From Deltaproteobacteria bacterium (GTDB lineage Bacteria > Myxococcota_A > UBA796 > JAFGLY01), in the NCBI GenBank assembly GCA_016927815.1, contig JAFGLY010000072.1, positions 1 through 44,147 of the forward strand: a DNA stretch of 44,147 bases. The letters run 5' to 3'. A program made the position numbers and the translations under genes. Positions 1 through 8,600 of the stretch are shown one piece after another; position 1 is the first letter of the stretch, and the number at the start of each line of letters is the position of its first letter. The notes beneath the pieces were generated by a model. It was not told where the DNA came from, did not search any database, and worked only from the letters and a program-made list of their open reading frames with translations.

Positions 1-426
1 GCCCGCGAAGGCGATCCCCACGGGCACCACCCGCATGACGGCGCCGCAGCCGTCCGACTCGGGCACGCCGCTCGCCCGCCAGTCGCGCCCCGCACGGAAC
101 GCTCCGGCGCCCCGCAGACAGGTGCCGCCCGGCGCGGTGGATGGCGTGAGGGGATCGTCCAGCCAGCGGACGAACGCCTCCCCCACAGAGGCGCCGAACC
201 GGTCGTCGTCGAGCGGGCCCGGCGGCTGGGCCAGGACGGCGTCTGCCAGGTACAGCGCCATGTGCGTGTCGTCGGTCCAGCAGAAGGAGCCGGCCGAGGT
301 GGACACGGGCTGGGTGCGGACCTTTGGGCCGGACTCGAACTCGAGGGTGCGGCCGAAGGCGTCGCCGCAGGCGAGACCCAGGAAGGCACCGGCCGCGCGG
401 TCGGCGAAGGAAGGATCGAGGTGCAT
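1..426 (-). CDS. ADP-ribosylglycohydrolase (DraG family), 3' end cut by window
   Basis: The first 142 codons of a protein that continues beyond the window edge. The N-terminus reads as a DraG-type fold: GAFLGLACGDAFG near residues 13-25, then WTDDTHMALYLADAVL around residues 50-65, whose TDD supplies metal ligands in this family, then a GGTC motif and a GCGAVMRVVPVGIAF helix near the cut. Family members hydrolyse ADP-ribose from arginine or related sites on proteins, or from small molecules, with two Mg ions. The ATG at 424-426 follows a strong GGAGGA Shine-Dalgarno sequence with 3 nt spacing. It lies 28 nt behind the hypothetical gene 455-1126, so the two are probably cotranscribed. The substrate cannot be told from the sequence. 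Confidence 0.88.
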   Translation of the reverse strand, partial: MHLDPSFADRAAGAFLGLACGDAFGRTLEFESGPKVRTQPVSTSAGSFCWTDDTHMALYLADAVLAQPPGPLDDDRFGASVGEAFVRWLDDPLTPSTAPGGTCLRGAGAFRAGRDWRASGVPESDGCGAVMRVVPVGIAFAG

Positions 427-454
427 GGTTCCTCCGATGCGTACGGATGGAGAT

Positions 455-1126
455 TCAGTTCCACGAGGGGGTCTGGGGGACCAGGGACAGGCAGAAGCCG
501 GTCGCCTCCAGCCAGTCCCGATCTCCCTCCCAGAAGGAGAGACCGGCACGGTCTGGCCAGCGCAGGTCCGCGTGATCGCGATCGGTCCGAAGGACCAGAT
601 GATCGGCGATGGACAGGTCGGCTCCGAATGGGATCCCAGCGACCGGCCCATCCCCAGCGCCCACCCTTTCGGCGGTCACGACGACAAGGGCGGAGATCCG
701 TGTGCCTCCAGCGAGGAGATCGGCGCCGTCCAGCGGGCGGGGGACGAGGGGATCGTCCACCACCGGGATCGGAAGGCCGACACCCGGGAGGACGACGTAG
801 CGGATCGGCTCCGCGCCCCGGGAGGGACGCAGGCCCACCACCTCCCCCCAGCCACCCCGCATGGCGACCCACCAGCGGAAGCCGTCGAGGAAGGCCTCGA
901 ACACCTCGGGGGGGAGGAGCCGGTCGATGCCGTACCCGAAGCGTCCGATCCGCACCCGGACACCCTTTGCCGAGACTCCGAGGGATGCGCTCCGGCTTGG
1001 TTGGCCAAGCCAGCAGGTAGGCGTATCGCGTTGATCGACGCCCACGATGACCTTCACGTGGGAACCGAACCGCGCCTCGACAGCGTGGACGATGGGTGTG
1101 AGCGACGACGTGCTCGCAGGTGCCAT
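455..1126 (-). CDS. Hypothetical protein, probable partner of the ADP-ribosylglycohydrolase
   Basis: A 223-residue soluble protein that I do not recognise. There is no signal peptide or membrane segment. It is rich in Trp, Gly and Pro, with a central stretch FRWWVAMRGGWGEVVGLRPS and a C-terminal SFWEGDRDWLEATGF. The ORF is open further upstream to 1285, but the ATG at 1124-1126 is preferred because a purine-rich GAGAGGG lies just before it and the upstream extension is Arg-rich and compositionally like non-coding sequence. It precedes the DraG-type gene by 28 nt on the same strand, so it may share a substrate or regulate that enzyme; that is inference only. A good promoter lies at 1270-1298. 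Confidence 0.7.
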   Translation of the reverse strand: MAPASTSSLTPIVHAVEARFGSHVKVIVGVDQRDTPTCWLGQPSRSASLGVSAKGVRVRIGRFGYGIDRLLPPEVFEAFLDGFRWWVAMRGGWGEVVGLRPSRGAEPIRYVVLPGVGLPIPVVDDPLVPRPLDGADLLAGGTRISALVVVTAERVGAGDGPVAGIPFGADLSIADHLVLRTDRDHADLRWPDRAGLSFWEGDRDWLEATGFCLSLVPQTPSWN

Positions 1127-1269
1127 GTGCCCTCTCTCATGGTCGGGTCTGACCCGCCGGCATTGCCACCGTGCCCACGAGGCGGGGGTCGGTTGGCTGC
1201 GCGTCATCGGGCCGGTCCCTCGGCGCATCTTCATAAGGCGAAACGGATGGGTTTCTGAGAACTGACCTT

Positions 1270-1298
1270 TCCCTAACCGTTCCAACTCGTGCTGTCAA
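1270..1298 (-). promoter_or_regulatory. Sigma70-type promoter for the hypothetical/DraG operon
   Basis: On the minus strand TTGACA (1298-1293) is followed after 17 bp by TAGGGA (1275-1270). The -35 is a perfect consensus; the -10 matches only in part. Predicted transcription start is near 1263, which leaves a leader of about 135 nt before the ATG at 1126. I see no known riboswitch motif in that leader. Confidence 0.55.
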
Positions 1299-1386
1299 GG
1301 GCGCAGCCCCCGACGGGTTGCCTGGGATCGCCCCGCTGGGGCCCTCCCTCACCCGGGCGCGAAGCCGATTGCTCCGACGCCAGCGC

Positions 1387-1692
1387 TCAGGACTCCCCAG
1401 CCTTCGGCTCCGACACCATCGTGCGCACCCGGTGGGCGAACGCGCGGGCGAATGGCCCATGGCTCCGTCGGGTGATCGGGTGTCGATCGCCGTGGCCGTG
1501 GACGCCCTTGAAGAGGACGTGGCAGAGCACGAGCAAACCCACCGCCTGGAGCCAGGTCAGGACCGGAAGGCCGAAGATGGCGGGCATGAGCCAGTTCCAC
1601 AGCAGCATCACGACCAGCCCGAGCAGGCCGGCCAGCGCGGCGAGTCCGGCCGTGCCCAGGGCGATCCAGCCGATGATCTTGAAGATGCGCAT
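1387..1692 (-). CDS. Small two-helix membrane protein paired with ECF sigma factor
   Basis: A 101-residue protein with two hydrophobic helices, about residues 8-31 (Ala/Gly/Leu rich) and 45-62, joined by a short loop WNWLMPAIFGLP, and a basic cytoplasmic-looking tail. It starts 12 nt after the sigma factor stop, so it is almost certainly in the same operon. From memory, small proteins with this WNWLMP...FGL...WQA-GLL signature recur next to ECF sigma factors in many Gram-negative genomes, usually annotated as hypothetical. By position it could be a minimal membrane anti-sigma factor or a sigma-regulated envelope protein, but it has no zinc-binding anti-sigma motif and no periplasmic sensor domain. 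Function unknown. Confidence 0.8.
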   Translation of the reverse strand: MRIFKIIGWIALGTAGLAALAGLLGLVVMLLWNWLMPAIFGLPVLTWLQAVGLLVLCHVLFKGVHGHGDRHPITRRSHGPFARAFAHRVRTMVSEPKAGES

Positions 1693-1704
1693 CTTCGGTC
1701 TCCT

Positions 1705-2238
1705 TCAGGAATCGTCGGTGAGCAGCCCGCTTGCGGCGAGCTGCCGTCGAATGCGGTCCATGGCCCGCTTCTTGCGTGCCATCCAGGTGCCCATCGGTAC
1801 GCCGGTCTCGTCCGCGAGCTCCCGGAACGTCCTGCCCTCGAGGGCGTTGGCCACGAAGGCCCGGCGCTCGGCGGGGGGCAGTGCGCGCACGGCCTGGGCC
1901 ACGGCGTCCATGACGTGTTGGTGCTGGAGTGTGGCCTCGGGATCCGGGCATCCGGCGACCAGGTCGAGCATGTCCTGGGCGACGGCGTCCCGCGTCCGGC
2001 GTCGGCGGTCGGATCGGAGGAGGTCGACACACCGCCGTGCCACGAGCGTGACGAGCCAGGCGCCGAGGCGCTCCACGCCCCCGAGGAGGCAGGGTGTCTC
2101 GACGAGATCCAGCAGGACCTCCTGGACGGCGTCCTCTGCGTCCTGGGCCGAACCCGTCAGCGCCCGTGCCCGCCCGGCGAGCCTCTGCCCGTGCTCGGTG
2201 AGGAGCAATGCCAGGGTCGGCTCGGCGGCGGTGTCCAC
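1705..2238 (-). CDS. ECF-type RNA polymerase sigma factor
   Basis: A 177-residue two-domain sigma factor. Region 2 occupies about residues 8-80 with the characteristic DAEDAVQEVLLDLVE helix and the WLVTLVARRCVDLLRS core-binding and -10 recognition segment. Region 4 is at about 110-165, with LPPAERRAFV and a helix-turn-helix GRTFRELADETGVPMGTWMARKK that reads the -35 element. Length is normal for an ECF factor. It directs RNA polymerase to a stress or envelope regulon. No classical anti-sigma gene is adjacent; the only tightly linked gene is the 101-residue membrane protein 12 nt downstream. A methyltransferase gene lies 40 nt upstream on the same strand. Confidence 0.92.
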   Translation of the reverse strand: MDTAAEPTLALLLTEHGQRLAGRARALTGSAQDAEDAVQEVLLDLVETPCLLGGVERLGAWLVTLVARRCVDLLRSDRRRRTRDAVAQDMLDLVAGCPDPEATLQHQHVMDAVAQAVRALPPAERRAFVANALEGRTFRELADETGVPMGTWMARKKRAMDRIRRQLAASGLLTDDS

Positions 2239-2278
2239 GGAGGGTGCCCTTCCTTGGAGGGGTCAGCGTGTGCGGGGA

Positions 2279-2899
2279 TCAGACGTCGGCCGGGGAGTCC
2301 GGCCGCGTGGCGTGGGCGATCCAGTGCGATCCGTCCCCCTTTACCGTCCGCACGACGAATCCGACGGCGGCCAGGCGGCGGCCGATCTCGGCGGCGTCCA
2401 TGGGCCCGTGTGCGCCGCGAACATGGACGAACCGGCTGAATCCCCACCACCGGCGGCTCGCGAAATCCTGGAGCACCAACGCGCCCCCCGGGCGCAACAG
2501 GCGCCAGGCCTCGCGGAGCACGGCGTCCGGGTCGGGTACCTCGTGCAGCAGGCCGCTGGCGCACACGAGATCGGCCTCGCCCGAGGGCAGGCCGGTGTCG
2601 TCCACGGGAGCGAGGACGGTGACGATGCGCGGGGCGACATCCAGGCGGACCGCGGCGGCGTCGAGCTGGCTCAGCATGTCCTTCGACGCGTCCACGGCGA
2701 TCACCCGACGCGCGCTCCGGGCCAGGTGGAGGGTGAGGAAGCCGCTGCCCGCCCCGAGATCGACGGCGGACCCGCCAGGGGGCGCTACGCGGTCCAGCAG
2801 GTACAGGAGGGCCTGGTCGCGGCGTCTGCGACGCTCGGAGAGGAAGTCCCGACCGGCGACCCATGCCCAAAGGCCCGTCCAGGACGTGATGGCATCCAT
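2279..2899 (-). CDS. Class I SAM-dependent methyltransferase
   Basis: A 206-residue protein with a complete Rossmann methyltransferase core. Motif I is VDLGAGSGFLTLHLA (residues about 46-60), the acidic end of strand 2 is VIAVDAS, motif IV is ADLVCASGLLHEVPD, and the LLRPGGALVLQDF segment precedes strand 5. This layout (Methyltransf_11/25 type) is typical of small-molecule or lipid methylation; the substrate is not evident. The ATG at 2899 follows GGGAG at a suitable distance. It is the first gene of the run methyltransferase - ECF sigma - membrane protein, with 40 nt to the sigma gene, so it may belong to the same regulated unit. Confidence 0.88.
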   Translation of the reverse strand: MDAITSWTGLWAWVAGRDFLSERRRRRDQALLYLLDRVAPPGGSAVDLGAGSGFLTLHLARSARRVIAVDASKDMLSQLDAAAVRLDVAPRIVTVLAPVDDTGLPSGEADLVCASGLLHEVPDPDAVLREAWRLLRPGGALVLQDFASRRWWGFSRFVHVRGAHGPMDAAEIGRRLAAVGFVVRTVKGDGSHWIAHATRPDSPADV

Positions 2900-3010
2900 G
2901 TTCGACTCCCGGGCGCTGGGGGCGACCTGTGTGAGCTTCCGTCGCCTCCCAGCCTCACCCTCCAGTCGTCACCGCTGCCGCTCCTATTGCCGGGCCCCAC
3001 CGGAGCGGGG

Positions 3011-4951
3011 CTACAGCGTCATGAGCCGCCGCCGGGGGAAGTAGCCGATCTCCCGGTCGTGCAGGAGCTGGTTCCCGAGGATGCCGTCCACGTCGGTGGA
3101 AGCGAGCAGGTGGGACAGGGCGTCGGGCAGGACGCCGCATCGCACGGCAAGGCTCACGGGGCCCAGGGAGATGTCCACGTCGCGGGTCTCGACCTGGAAG
3201 GTGCCGAGACCGGGGTAGAAGTCGGTGACGGTGTCTGCGGGCGGGAACCCGTCGAGCAGTTCGGGCCGCAGGTAGGAGACCTGGGCGCCGAAGTCGAGGA
3301 ACATGCGGCGGTCTTTACCGCGGACAGAGGCGTGGACGACGGGGAGGGCGAAGGCGGTGTCCAGTCGGACGGACGCCCCGGCCCTGTCCAGCTCGCCGGA
3401 CCACACCCTGGCGATCCCCCGGTGCCCGTCGAGGATCCAGTCCAGGCGTCCGATCACGTCGGACCCGAGGAAACCCACGCACCGGACGCCGAGGAAGCCG
3501 GACAGCGAGGCCGCGGTGAGGCCGAGGAGCGTGTCGGGCATCGGGAACCGCTCGCCGGCGATCCTCACCGCGCCCGGCTGGCCGAAGGACGCCGGAGAGC
3601 CGGTGTCGAGCATCCACAGGTCGCCGTCCACCTCGAGGAAGAGGTGGCCGTTGAGGAACGGGAGGGGGTGGGTGGCCGGACCGCCCCCGGCCCAGGGGTC
3701 GACGCGCCTGCGGAAGCCGTCCTCGGCGTGCCCCGTGCTCATGGCCTTGGCGGCGAAGAAGGCCTGCTTTCGGAACGACTCGTCCTTGGGCGCCCTGAAC
3801 GCTCGAGCGTCCTCTTGGAGGGTGCTCGCCACCTCCCGGAGGACGGCGTCCTCCCCGGCGTAGCTCTTGACCTTCCGGGCCACGCCGAGGAGTGCCTCCG
3901 AGGCCTCGGCGTACCGGCCGTTGCGGTTCAACTGGACCGCTTTCTCCCGGGCGAGGGAGGCATGGCGGGCGGCCACCACCCGGTCCACGTCCACCGCGCG
4001 GGGCTGGGCGTCGTTGGCCTTGTCGTCCGCGTAGAGGAACGTGACCTCGTCCGCGGCCTTGCCGAGCGCCGTCTCCCGGTCGTGCAGCACGAACCGGACC
4101 GTGACCTGGGCCCCGGCGGCTGCCGGGGTGAACCCGAGCCGCACCGGGATCTGCAGCTCCTGGGCCGAGACGAGGTCGGGCAGCGCGATCCGCCACCCCG
4201 CGCCCTCCCGGCGGCAGATCCACGGCCCCACCACCTGGGCCGTGACGCCGTCGGGCGCGGCCACCTCGAGCACCACGTCGCGGGCCGTGATCTCGAGGGT
4301 CTCGCCCAGCTCGCGGGCCATGATCCCGGGGATCTGCTCGGCGTTCCCGATGTACTGGAACGCCCCGCCGCCCGCGTCGGCCATCCGGCCCAGCAGGGCT
4401 TCGTCGAACCCCGCGCCGATGCCGAACGTGGAGGTGGACACGCCCCGGCTGCGCAGCGCACCGGCGTGGCGCTCGAGTTCCTCCGGGGAGGTCACCTCCA
4501 CGTTGGCGAGGCCGTCGGTGAGGAGCAGGCAGCGGGCGACCGAGTCGCCGGGGTCCGGCGTGCCCACCGCCTGGCAGCCCGTCAGCCAGCCGCGGTACAG
4601 GTTGGTGGTGCCACGCGCCTCGATCTCGCGCAGGCGCTGCGAGGCGGTGCGTCGGTTCGCGTCGGTGGCCGGGACCTCGCTCTGTACGACGTCAATGACG
4701 TCGTCGAACACGACCACCGTGAAGCGATCGGAGTCGGTGAGCCGGGTGAGGGCGAGGTCCACGGCCTCGCGGGCGAGTTCGAACTTGCCACCGGCCATGG
4801 AGCCCGACCGGTCGAGGACGAAGGCCACCCGCACCGATACGCGGGGGCGGCTACCCTCGGCACGGGGCGCCCGGATCGTGGCCAGCACGAAGCGGTGGCA
4901 GGGAGAGGAGGTTCGGACGAGGGTCCGATCGGCGGCGAGGTGAAGGGTCAT
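3011..4951 (-). CDS. VWA-domain protein fused to a two-lobed aspartic-protease-like domain
   Basis: A 646-residue protein without a clear signal peptide. Residues about 40-220 form a von Willebrand A domain with a complete MIDAS: DRSGS at 47-51, a Thr in RGTTNLY, and LLLTDGLAN. A beta-rich middle region and a helical linker follow (to about 420). The C-terminal 200 residues resemble a pepsin/retropepsin duplication: LWMLDTGSPASFG (Asp 449) with a downstream VGFLGSDVIG, then MFLDFGAQVSYL (Asp 553) with VDGILGNQLL. The second lobe has DFG instead of D-T/S-G, so catalysis is uncertain. The start overlaps the MerR stop by an ATGA, indicating translational coupling. I know of no named family with this architecture. 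Confidence 0.85.
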   Translation of the reverse strand: MTLHLAADRTLVRTSSPCHRFVLATIRAPRAEGSRPRVSVRVAFVLDRSGSMAGGKFELAREAVDLALTRLTDSDRFTVVVFDDVIDVVQSEVPATDANRRTASQRLREIEARGTTNLYRGWLTGCQAVGTPDPGDSVARCLLLTDGLANVEVTSPEELERHAGALRSRGVSTSTFGIGAGFDEALLGRMADAGGGAFQYIGNAEQIPGIMARELGETLEITARDVVLEVAAPDGVTAQVVGPWICRREGAGWRIALPDLVSAQELQIPVRLGFTPAAAGAQVTVRFVLHDRETALGKAADEVTFLYADDKANDAQPRAVDVDRVVAARHASLAREKAVQLNRNGRYAEASEALLGVARKVKSYAGEDAVLREVASTLQEDARAFRAPKDESFRKQAFFAAKAMSTGHAEDGFRRRVDPWAGGGPATHPLPFLNGHLFLEVDGDLWMLDTGSPASFGQPGAVRIAGERFPMPDTLLGLTAASLSGFLGVRCVGFLGSDVIGRLDWILDGHRGIARVWSGELDRAGASVRLDTAFALPVVHASVRGKDRRMFLDFGAQVSYLRPELLDGFPPADTVTDFYPGLGTFQVETRDVDISLGPVSLAVRCGVLPDALSHLLASTDVDGILGNQLLHDREIGYFPRRRLMTL

Positions 4952-5559
4952 GGCTCGGGGTCTCCTGACGGGTCTGGGAAGAGGACTGCCTGGATCCCGG
5001 CCATCGGGTCGAACAGCTCGCGGCCGAACCGGACGAGCTTGCGCAGGCGACGCTGGTCGGGTGGGGAGAGAGGGCGGCGGACGTGGATCTCCACGTCCTG
5101 GGTGAGGACGTATCGATCCCAGGGGACGGGGGCGGGGAGATCGGGCTCGGTCAGGACGGCGGACGACCGGGCCGGCGCCGATGTCCCCTGCTTGAGGGCG
5201 GTCTCCTGGGTGCGGACCGCCAGGAGGCGTTCGGCGTACTCGGCGGCCGACTCGCGTTGCCCGGTCCCCGACTGCTTCTGGGCCTCCACCTCCTGCCGCG
5301 TGGACACGAGCAGCGCACGGATCTCCTCCGGCGCGAGGTCTCGGAGGCGCTCTCGGATGTCCGAGAGCGGCATCTTCAGCTCCTGCAGCGACTGGATCAA
5401 CAGGAGCCGGTCCAGGTGCTCCGGGCCGTAGCGGACACCTCGGCCCAGCCCGGGGCTGGCCAGCAGCCCCTCCTGTGTGTAGTACCGGATGGTCCTGGTG
5501 GTTTCGCCCGCGAGGACCGCCAGGTCCTCGATGGTGTACCGGTCCGGGTCGTTCATCAT
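4948..5559 (-). CDS. MerR-family transcriptional regulator
   Basis: A 203-residue regulator. The N-terminal winged helix-turn-helix is typical of MerR: DRYTIEDLAVLAGETTRTIR, then YYTQEGLL and a GVRYGPEHLDRLLLIQSLQEL wing, then a dimerisation helix (LSDIRERLRDL). The C-terminal half (about 130-203) holds W-RY and VEIHVRRPLS and ends in a segment naming no known ligand; there is no cysteine cluster for metal sensing. Two adjacent ATGs (5557-5559, 5554-5556) are possible starts; both lie just after a near-consensus promoter with no ribosome binding site, so I chose the first as a leaderless start. Its stop overlaps the VWA gene start, so it probably controls that gene together with itself. Confidence 0.88.
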   Translation of the reverse strand: MMNDPDRYTIEDLAVLAGETTRTIRYYTQEGLLASPGLGRGVRYGPEHLDRLLLIQSLQELKMPLSDIRERLRDLAPEEIRALLVSTRQEVEAQKQSGTGQRESAAEYAERLLAVRTQETALKQGTSAPARSSAVLTEPDLPAPVPWDRYVLTQDVEIHVRRPLSPPDQRRLRKLVRFGRELFDPMAGIQAVLFPDPSGDPEP

Positions 5560-5595
5560 GACAGCAAAAATAGCCACTGCGGGCTGAACTGTCAA
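5559..5595 (-). promoter_or_regulatory. Near-consensus promoter and palindromic operator of the MerR-VWA operon
   Basis: On the minus strand TTGACA (5595-5590), a 17-bp spacer and TATTTT (5572-5567) lie directly before the ATG at 5559. The predicted start point is at about 5560, so the message would be leaderless. An inverted repeat TGACAG / CTGTCA (5559-5564 and 5589-5594) brackets the spacer and -10, a likely operator for the adjacent MerR protein. Confidence 0.7.
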
Positions 5596-5639
5596 GTTGT
5601 GAGATCCGATCGAGCCTCCTGCCCGACGCGGCCCCGTGC

Positions 5640-8600
5640 CTACGTGCCGCCGAGCGCCTCCACACGCACCCTCGAACCGTCGGGGGCCTTCTCCACGAGG
5701 ACGTGGCAGGGGATGACGCGCCCGACGGCCTCGACGTGGCTGATCAGGCCCACCTGCCGGTTCGCGCCGATCTCGTCCACGACCTGGAGGGCGCGGTCCA
5801 TGGCCCCGGCGTCGAGGCTGCCGAAGCCCTCGTCGATGAAGAGGGTGTCCAGTTCGATGCCGCCTGCGCGCTCCTGGATGACGTCGGCGAGGCCGAGCGC
5901 GAGCGAGAGGGAGGCGAGGAACTTCTCGCCTCCCGAGAGCGTGCGGACGTCGCGCCGTTCCGCGGTGTGCGCGTCGAAGACGTCCAGTTCCAGGCCCGAG
6001 CGCTTGCGGCGATCACCGCTCTCCGGCTTGAGGACGAACGTGTAGCGGCCCTCGGACAGCTTCTGGAGGCGCCCGCTGGCCCTCGCCAGCACCCGATCCA
6101 GCCACCAGGTGAGCACCCAGGTGGAGAAGTCGAGCCGCCGGGCGTTGCTCCCCTCCAGGTCGCGGGCCAGCGCGAGGAGGCCGGCGGAGTGCTCGTGCAG
6201 CGCCTCGATCTCGGCGAGGATCTCGTCGTGCCGGGCCTTGACCCTGCGGAGATCCGCGACCCGGGCCTCGGCCCGGGTCCGCTCCTCGGTGGCCGCCTTG
6301 CGCACGGTCTCGGCCTGGTCGCGTTCCGCTTCCAGGGCCGGCAGGTCGGGTGGTGGCCGCCCGCCGATGGCCTCCTCCAGGTCGACGATGCGGGCATCGA
6401 CCCCCGTGAGGGCATCGGTCCAGTCCTTGACGGTGGCCTCGATCGCCGCTTCGGCCTGGGACGGGAGCTGGGCCTCGCGGACCTCCTCGGCCGACTCGAA
6501 CCCCTGCTCTGCGAGGACTGCGTTCAGGGCCGCGCTGGCCTCGACCAGGCGCTGCTCCGCCTTGGCGAGATCCGTCCGGGTGCTCTCGCAGGACGCCCGC
6601 CGGCCGGCCAGGTTCCGCTCGTTCTCCTCCCATCGGGCCCGGGTCTGGGCCGCCGCGGCTCGGCCCGCCCGGATGCGCGCCTCCAACGCGTCGCGGTCCC
6701 GGCGGGCTGCGTCCAGGGCCTCGCAGGCCTCTTCGACCTCGCCCACGCGTGTCCGGGCTGCCTCCAGGGCGCCCCGGGCCGCGGCCTCGGCCTCGCGCAC
6801 GGAAGCGAGCGCGGCCTGGGCCTGGGCGTGGGCGCTTCGAACTGCGGCCACGGCCTCCTCCCGCGCCCCTCGCGTGGCGAGCAGGCTCCTCATCGCCTCG
6901 TCCTCCGCCTTCAAGCGGGTCTCCTCGCGCTCGGCCTCGATCCTGGCCTCTTGCCAGGCGCCGGGACTCGCGTACCCGGCCGCCCCCAGCCGACCGAGCG
7001 CGGTCTCGGCCTCCTCGGCGCGCAGGTCCCGTTCCTTGCGGGCCGCGGACAGGATCTGCTCCTGCGCGGAGCGCTCGGCCCGGGCCGACTCGAGCCGGGC
7101 CTCGGCGTCGGTGACCGCAGCGCGCAGATCGTCGGGGGGAACCTCGCCGGTGGCCGGACGGGGGTGGTGGGTGCTGCCGCATACGGGACAGGGTGCGCCC
7201 TCCTGCAAGGCCGCGGCGAGGCGCACCGCGGCCTGGGCCTCCAACCGTGCGCGCGCGGCGTCGAGGGTGGCCGTGGCGGCCTCCACCTCCAGGTGGGCCC
7301 GGATCCGACCCTGCTCGGCCCGCTCGAGGTTCCGGGCCAGCTCGGCCTCCCCGGTGGTGGCCCACCGATCGGCCTGGTCGGCGGGGGGCCTGAGGGCCTC
7401 GATGGACAGGACCCGATCGTGGACGACCTGCAGCGCACGGGTCGTCTCCTCGTGGGCCTGGGACACGCGGGTGAGCCCGGTGAGCGCCGTCTCGGCCGCC
7501 ACGACCCCGAGGACCAGCGCGTCCCGCCGCTCGGCCGCGGCCGTGGCCTCGAGGTCCAGGCGTCGGACCTCCTTGCTGGCCTCGTCGAGGGCGGACAGGT
7601 CTCCGATCCGGCCGCCGAGCGCATCCACCCTCCGGTCGTCCTCTCGGAACCCGGCCTCCTGGGCCTCGAGGGCCTCGAACGCGGGGCGCAGCCCCCCTTG
7701 CTCGGCCTCGAGCCGCCGGACCTCCCCCGCGAGGGTCTCCAGCGTCTGCCGGGCGGTCGCGCAGTGCAATCGCAGCGTGGCCTCGGCCTCGACCGCGGCC
7801 ACGGCGCGCGTGGCCCGTCGGCTCGCGTCCAGGCGCGCCCCGGCGGCGGTCACCTCGGCGCGGCGTCTCTCCAACTCGGCCCGCACCTCCACGGCGGCTG
7901 CGAGCGCCCCGAGGCGCTTGGCCAGCGTGATCGCGGCGTCCAGCGCACGGGTCGCCCTCGTCGCGGCCGCCGAGTGGTCGACCTCGATCGCCCGGGCCTC
8001 CTCCACCGCTGCGAGGAGCCGGGCCTCGGTGTCGGGGAAGGCGTCCGGATCGAAGTCCTTGCGGACCTCCTCGAGCCGCGCCTGCTTCTCGTCCACCTCC
8101 TTGCGGACCTGCTGGGATCCCTCCCTCGCCAGCCGCGTGATCTCCCGGTGATCCGCCGTGGGAAAGGCCTTCTCGAGGATCTCAGACCGCTCGGCGGTCT
8201 CCATCTCCAGGAACCTCTGGAACTCGCCTTGCGGCAGCACGAGGATCTTGGAGAACTCGTCGTGGGTCAGCTTGAGGATGTCCTCCTCCAACCTTCGATC
8301 GATCTCGGCGGGCTTTGCGGCCACGGGACGGCAGGCGCCGGAGGCGTCGATCTCGGACAGGCACACCGAGGACTCCACCACCACCGAGTCCCCCCGCTTC
8401 GCCCGGCGGGGCAGGTAGGGTGCGCGGACGATCTCCCAGGTCCGGCCCTCGCACCGGAACCGGAACCGGACCCGCGTGGGCGCGAGCGGCCCGGCGAAGT
8501 GCGATCGCACGCTGTTCCGGTCGCGGGTACCGAGCGGCCGACCGTACAGCGCGAAGGAGATGGCGTCGAAGAGGGTGGTCTTGCCCGCGCCGGTGTCGCC

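Noticed and set aside
1127-1285. Longer start for the hypothetical gene before the DraG-type hydrolase
   Set aside because: The extra 53 residues are Arg/Pro-rich with no ribosome binding site, and the start at 1285 lies upstream of the predicted -10 box.
1289-5431. 1380-codon plus-strand open frame
   Set aside because: It runs antisense to five well-supported genes (membrane protein, ECF sigma factor, methyltransferase, VWA protein, MerR). Its translation is low-complexity and has no domain; long antisense frames are expected in DNA this GC-rich.
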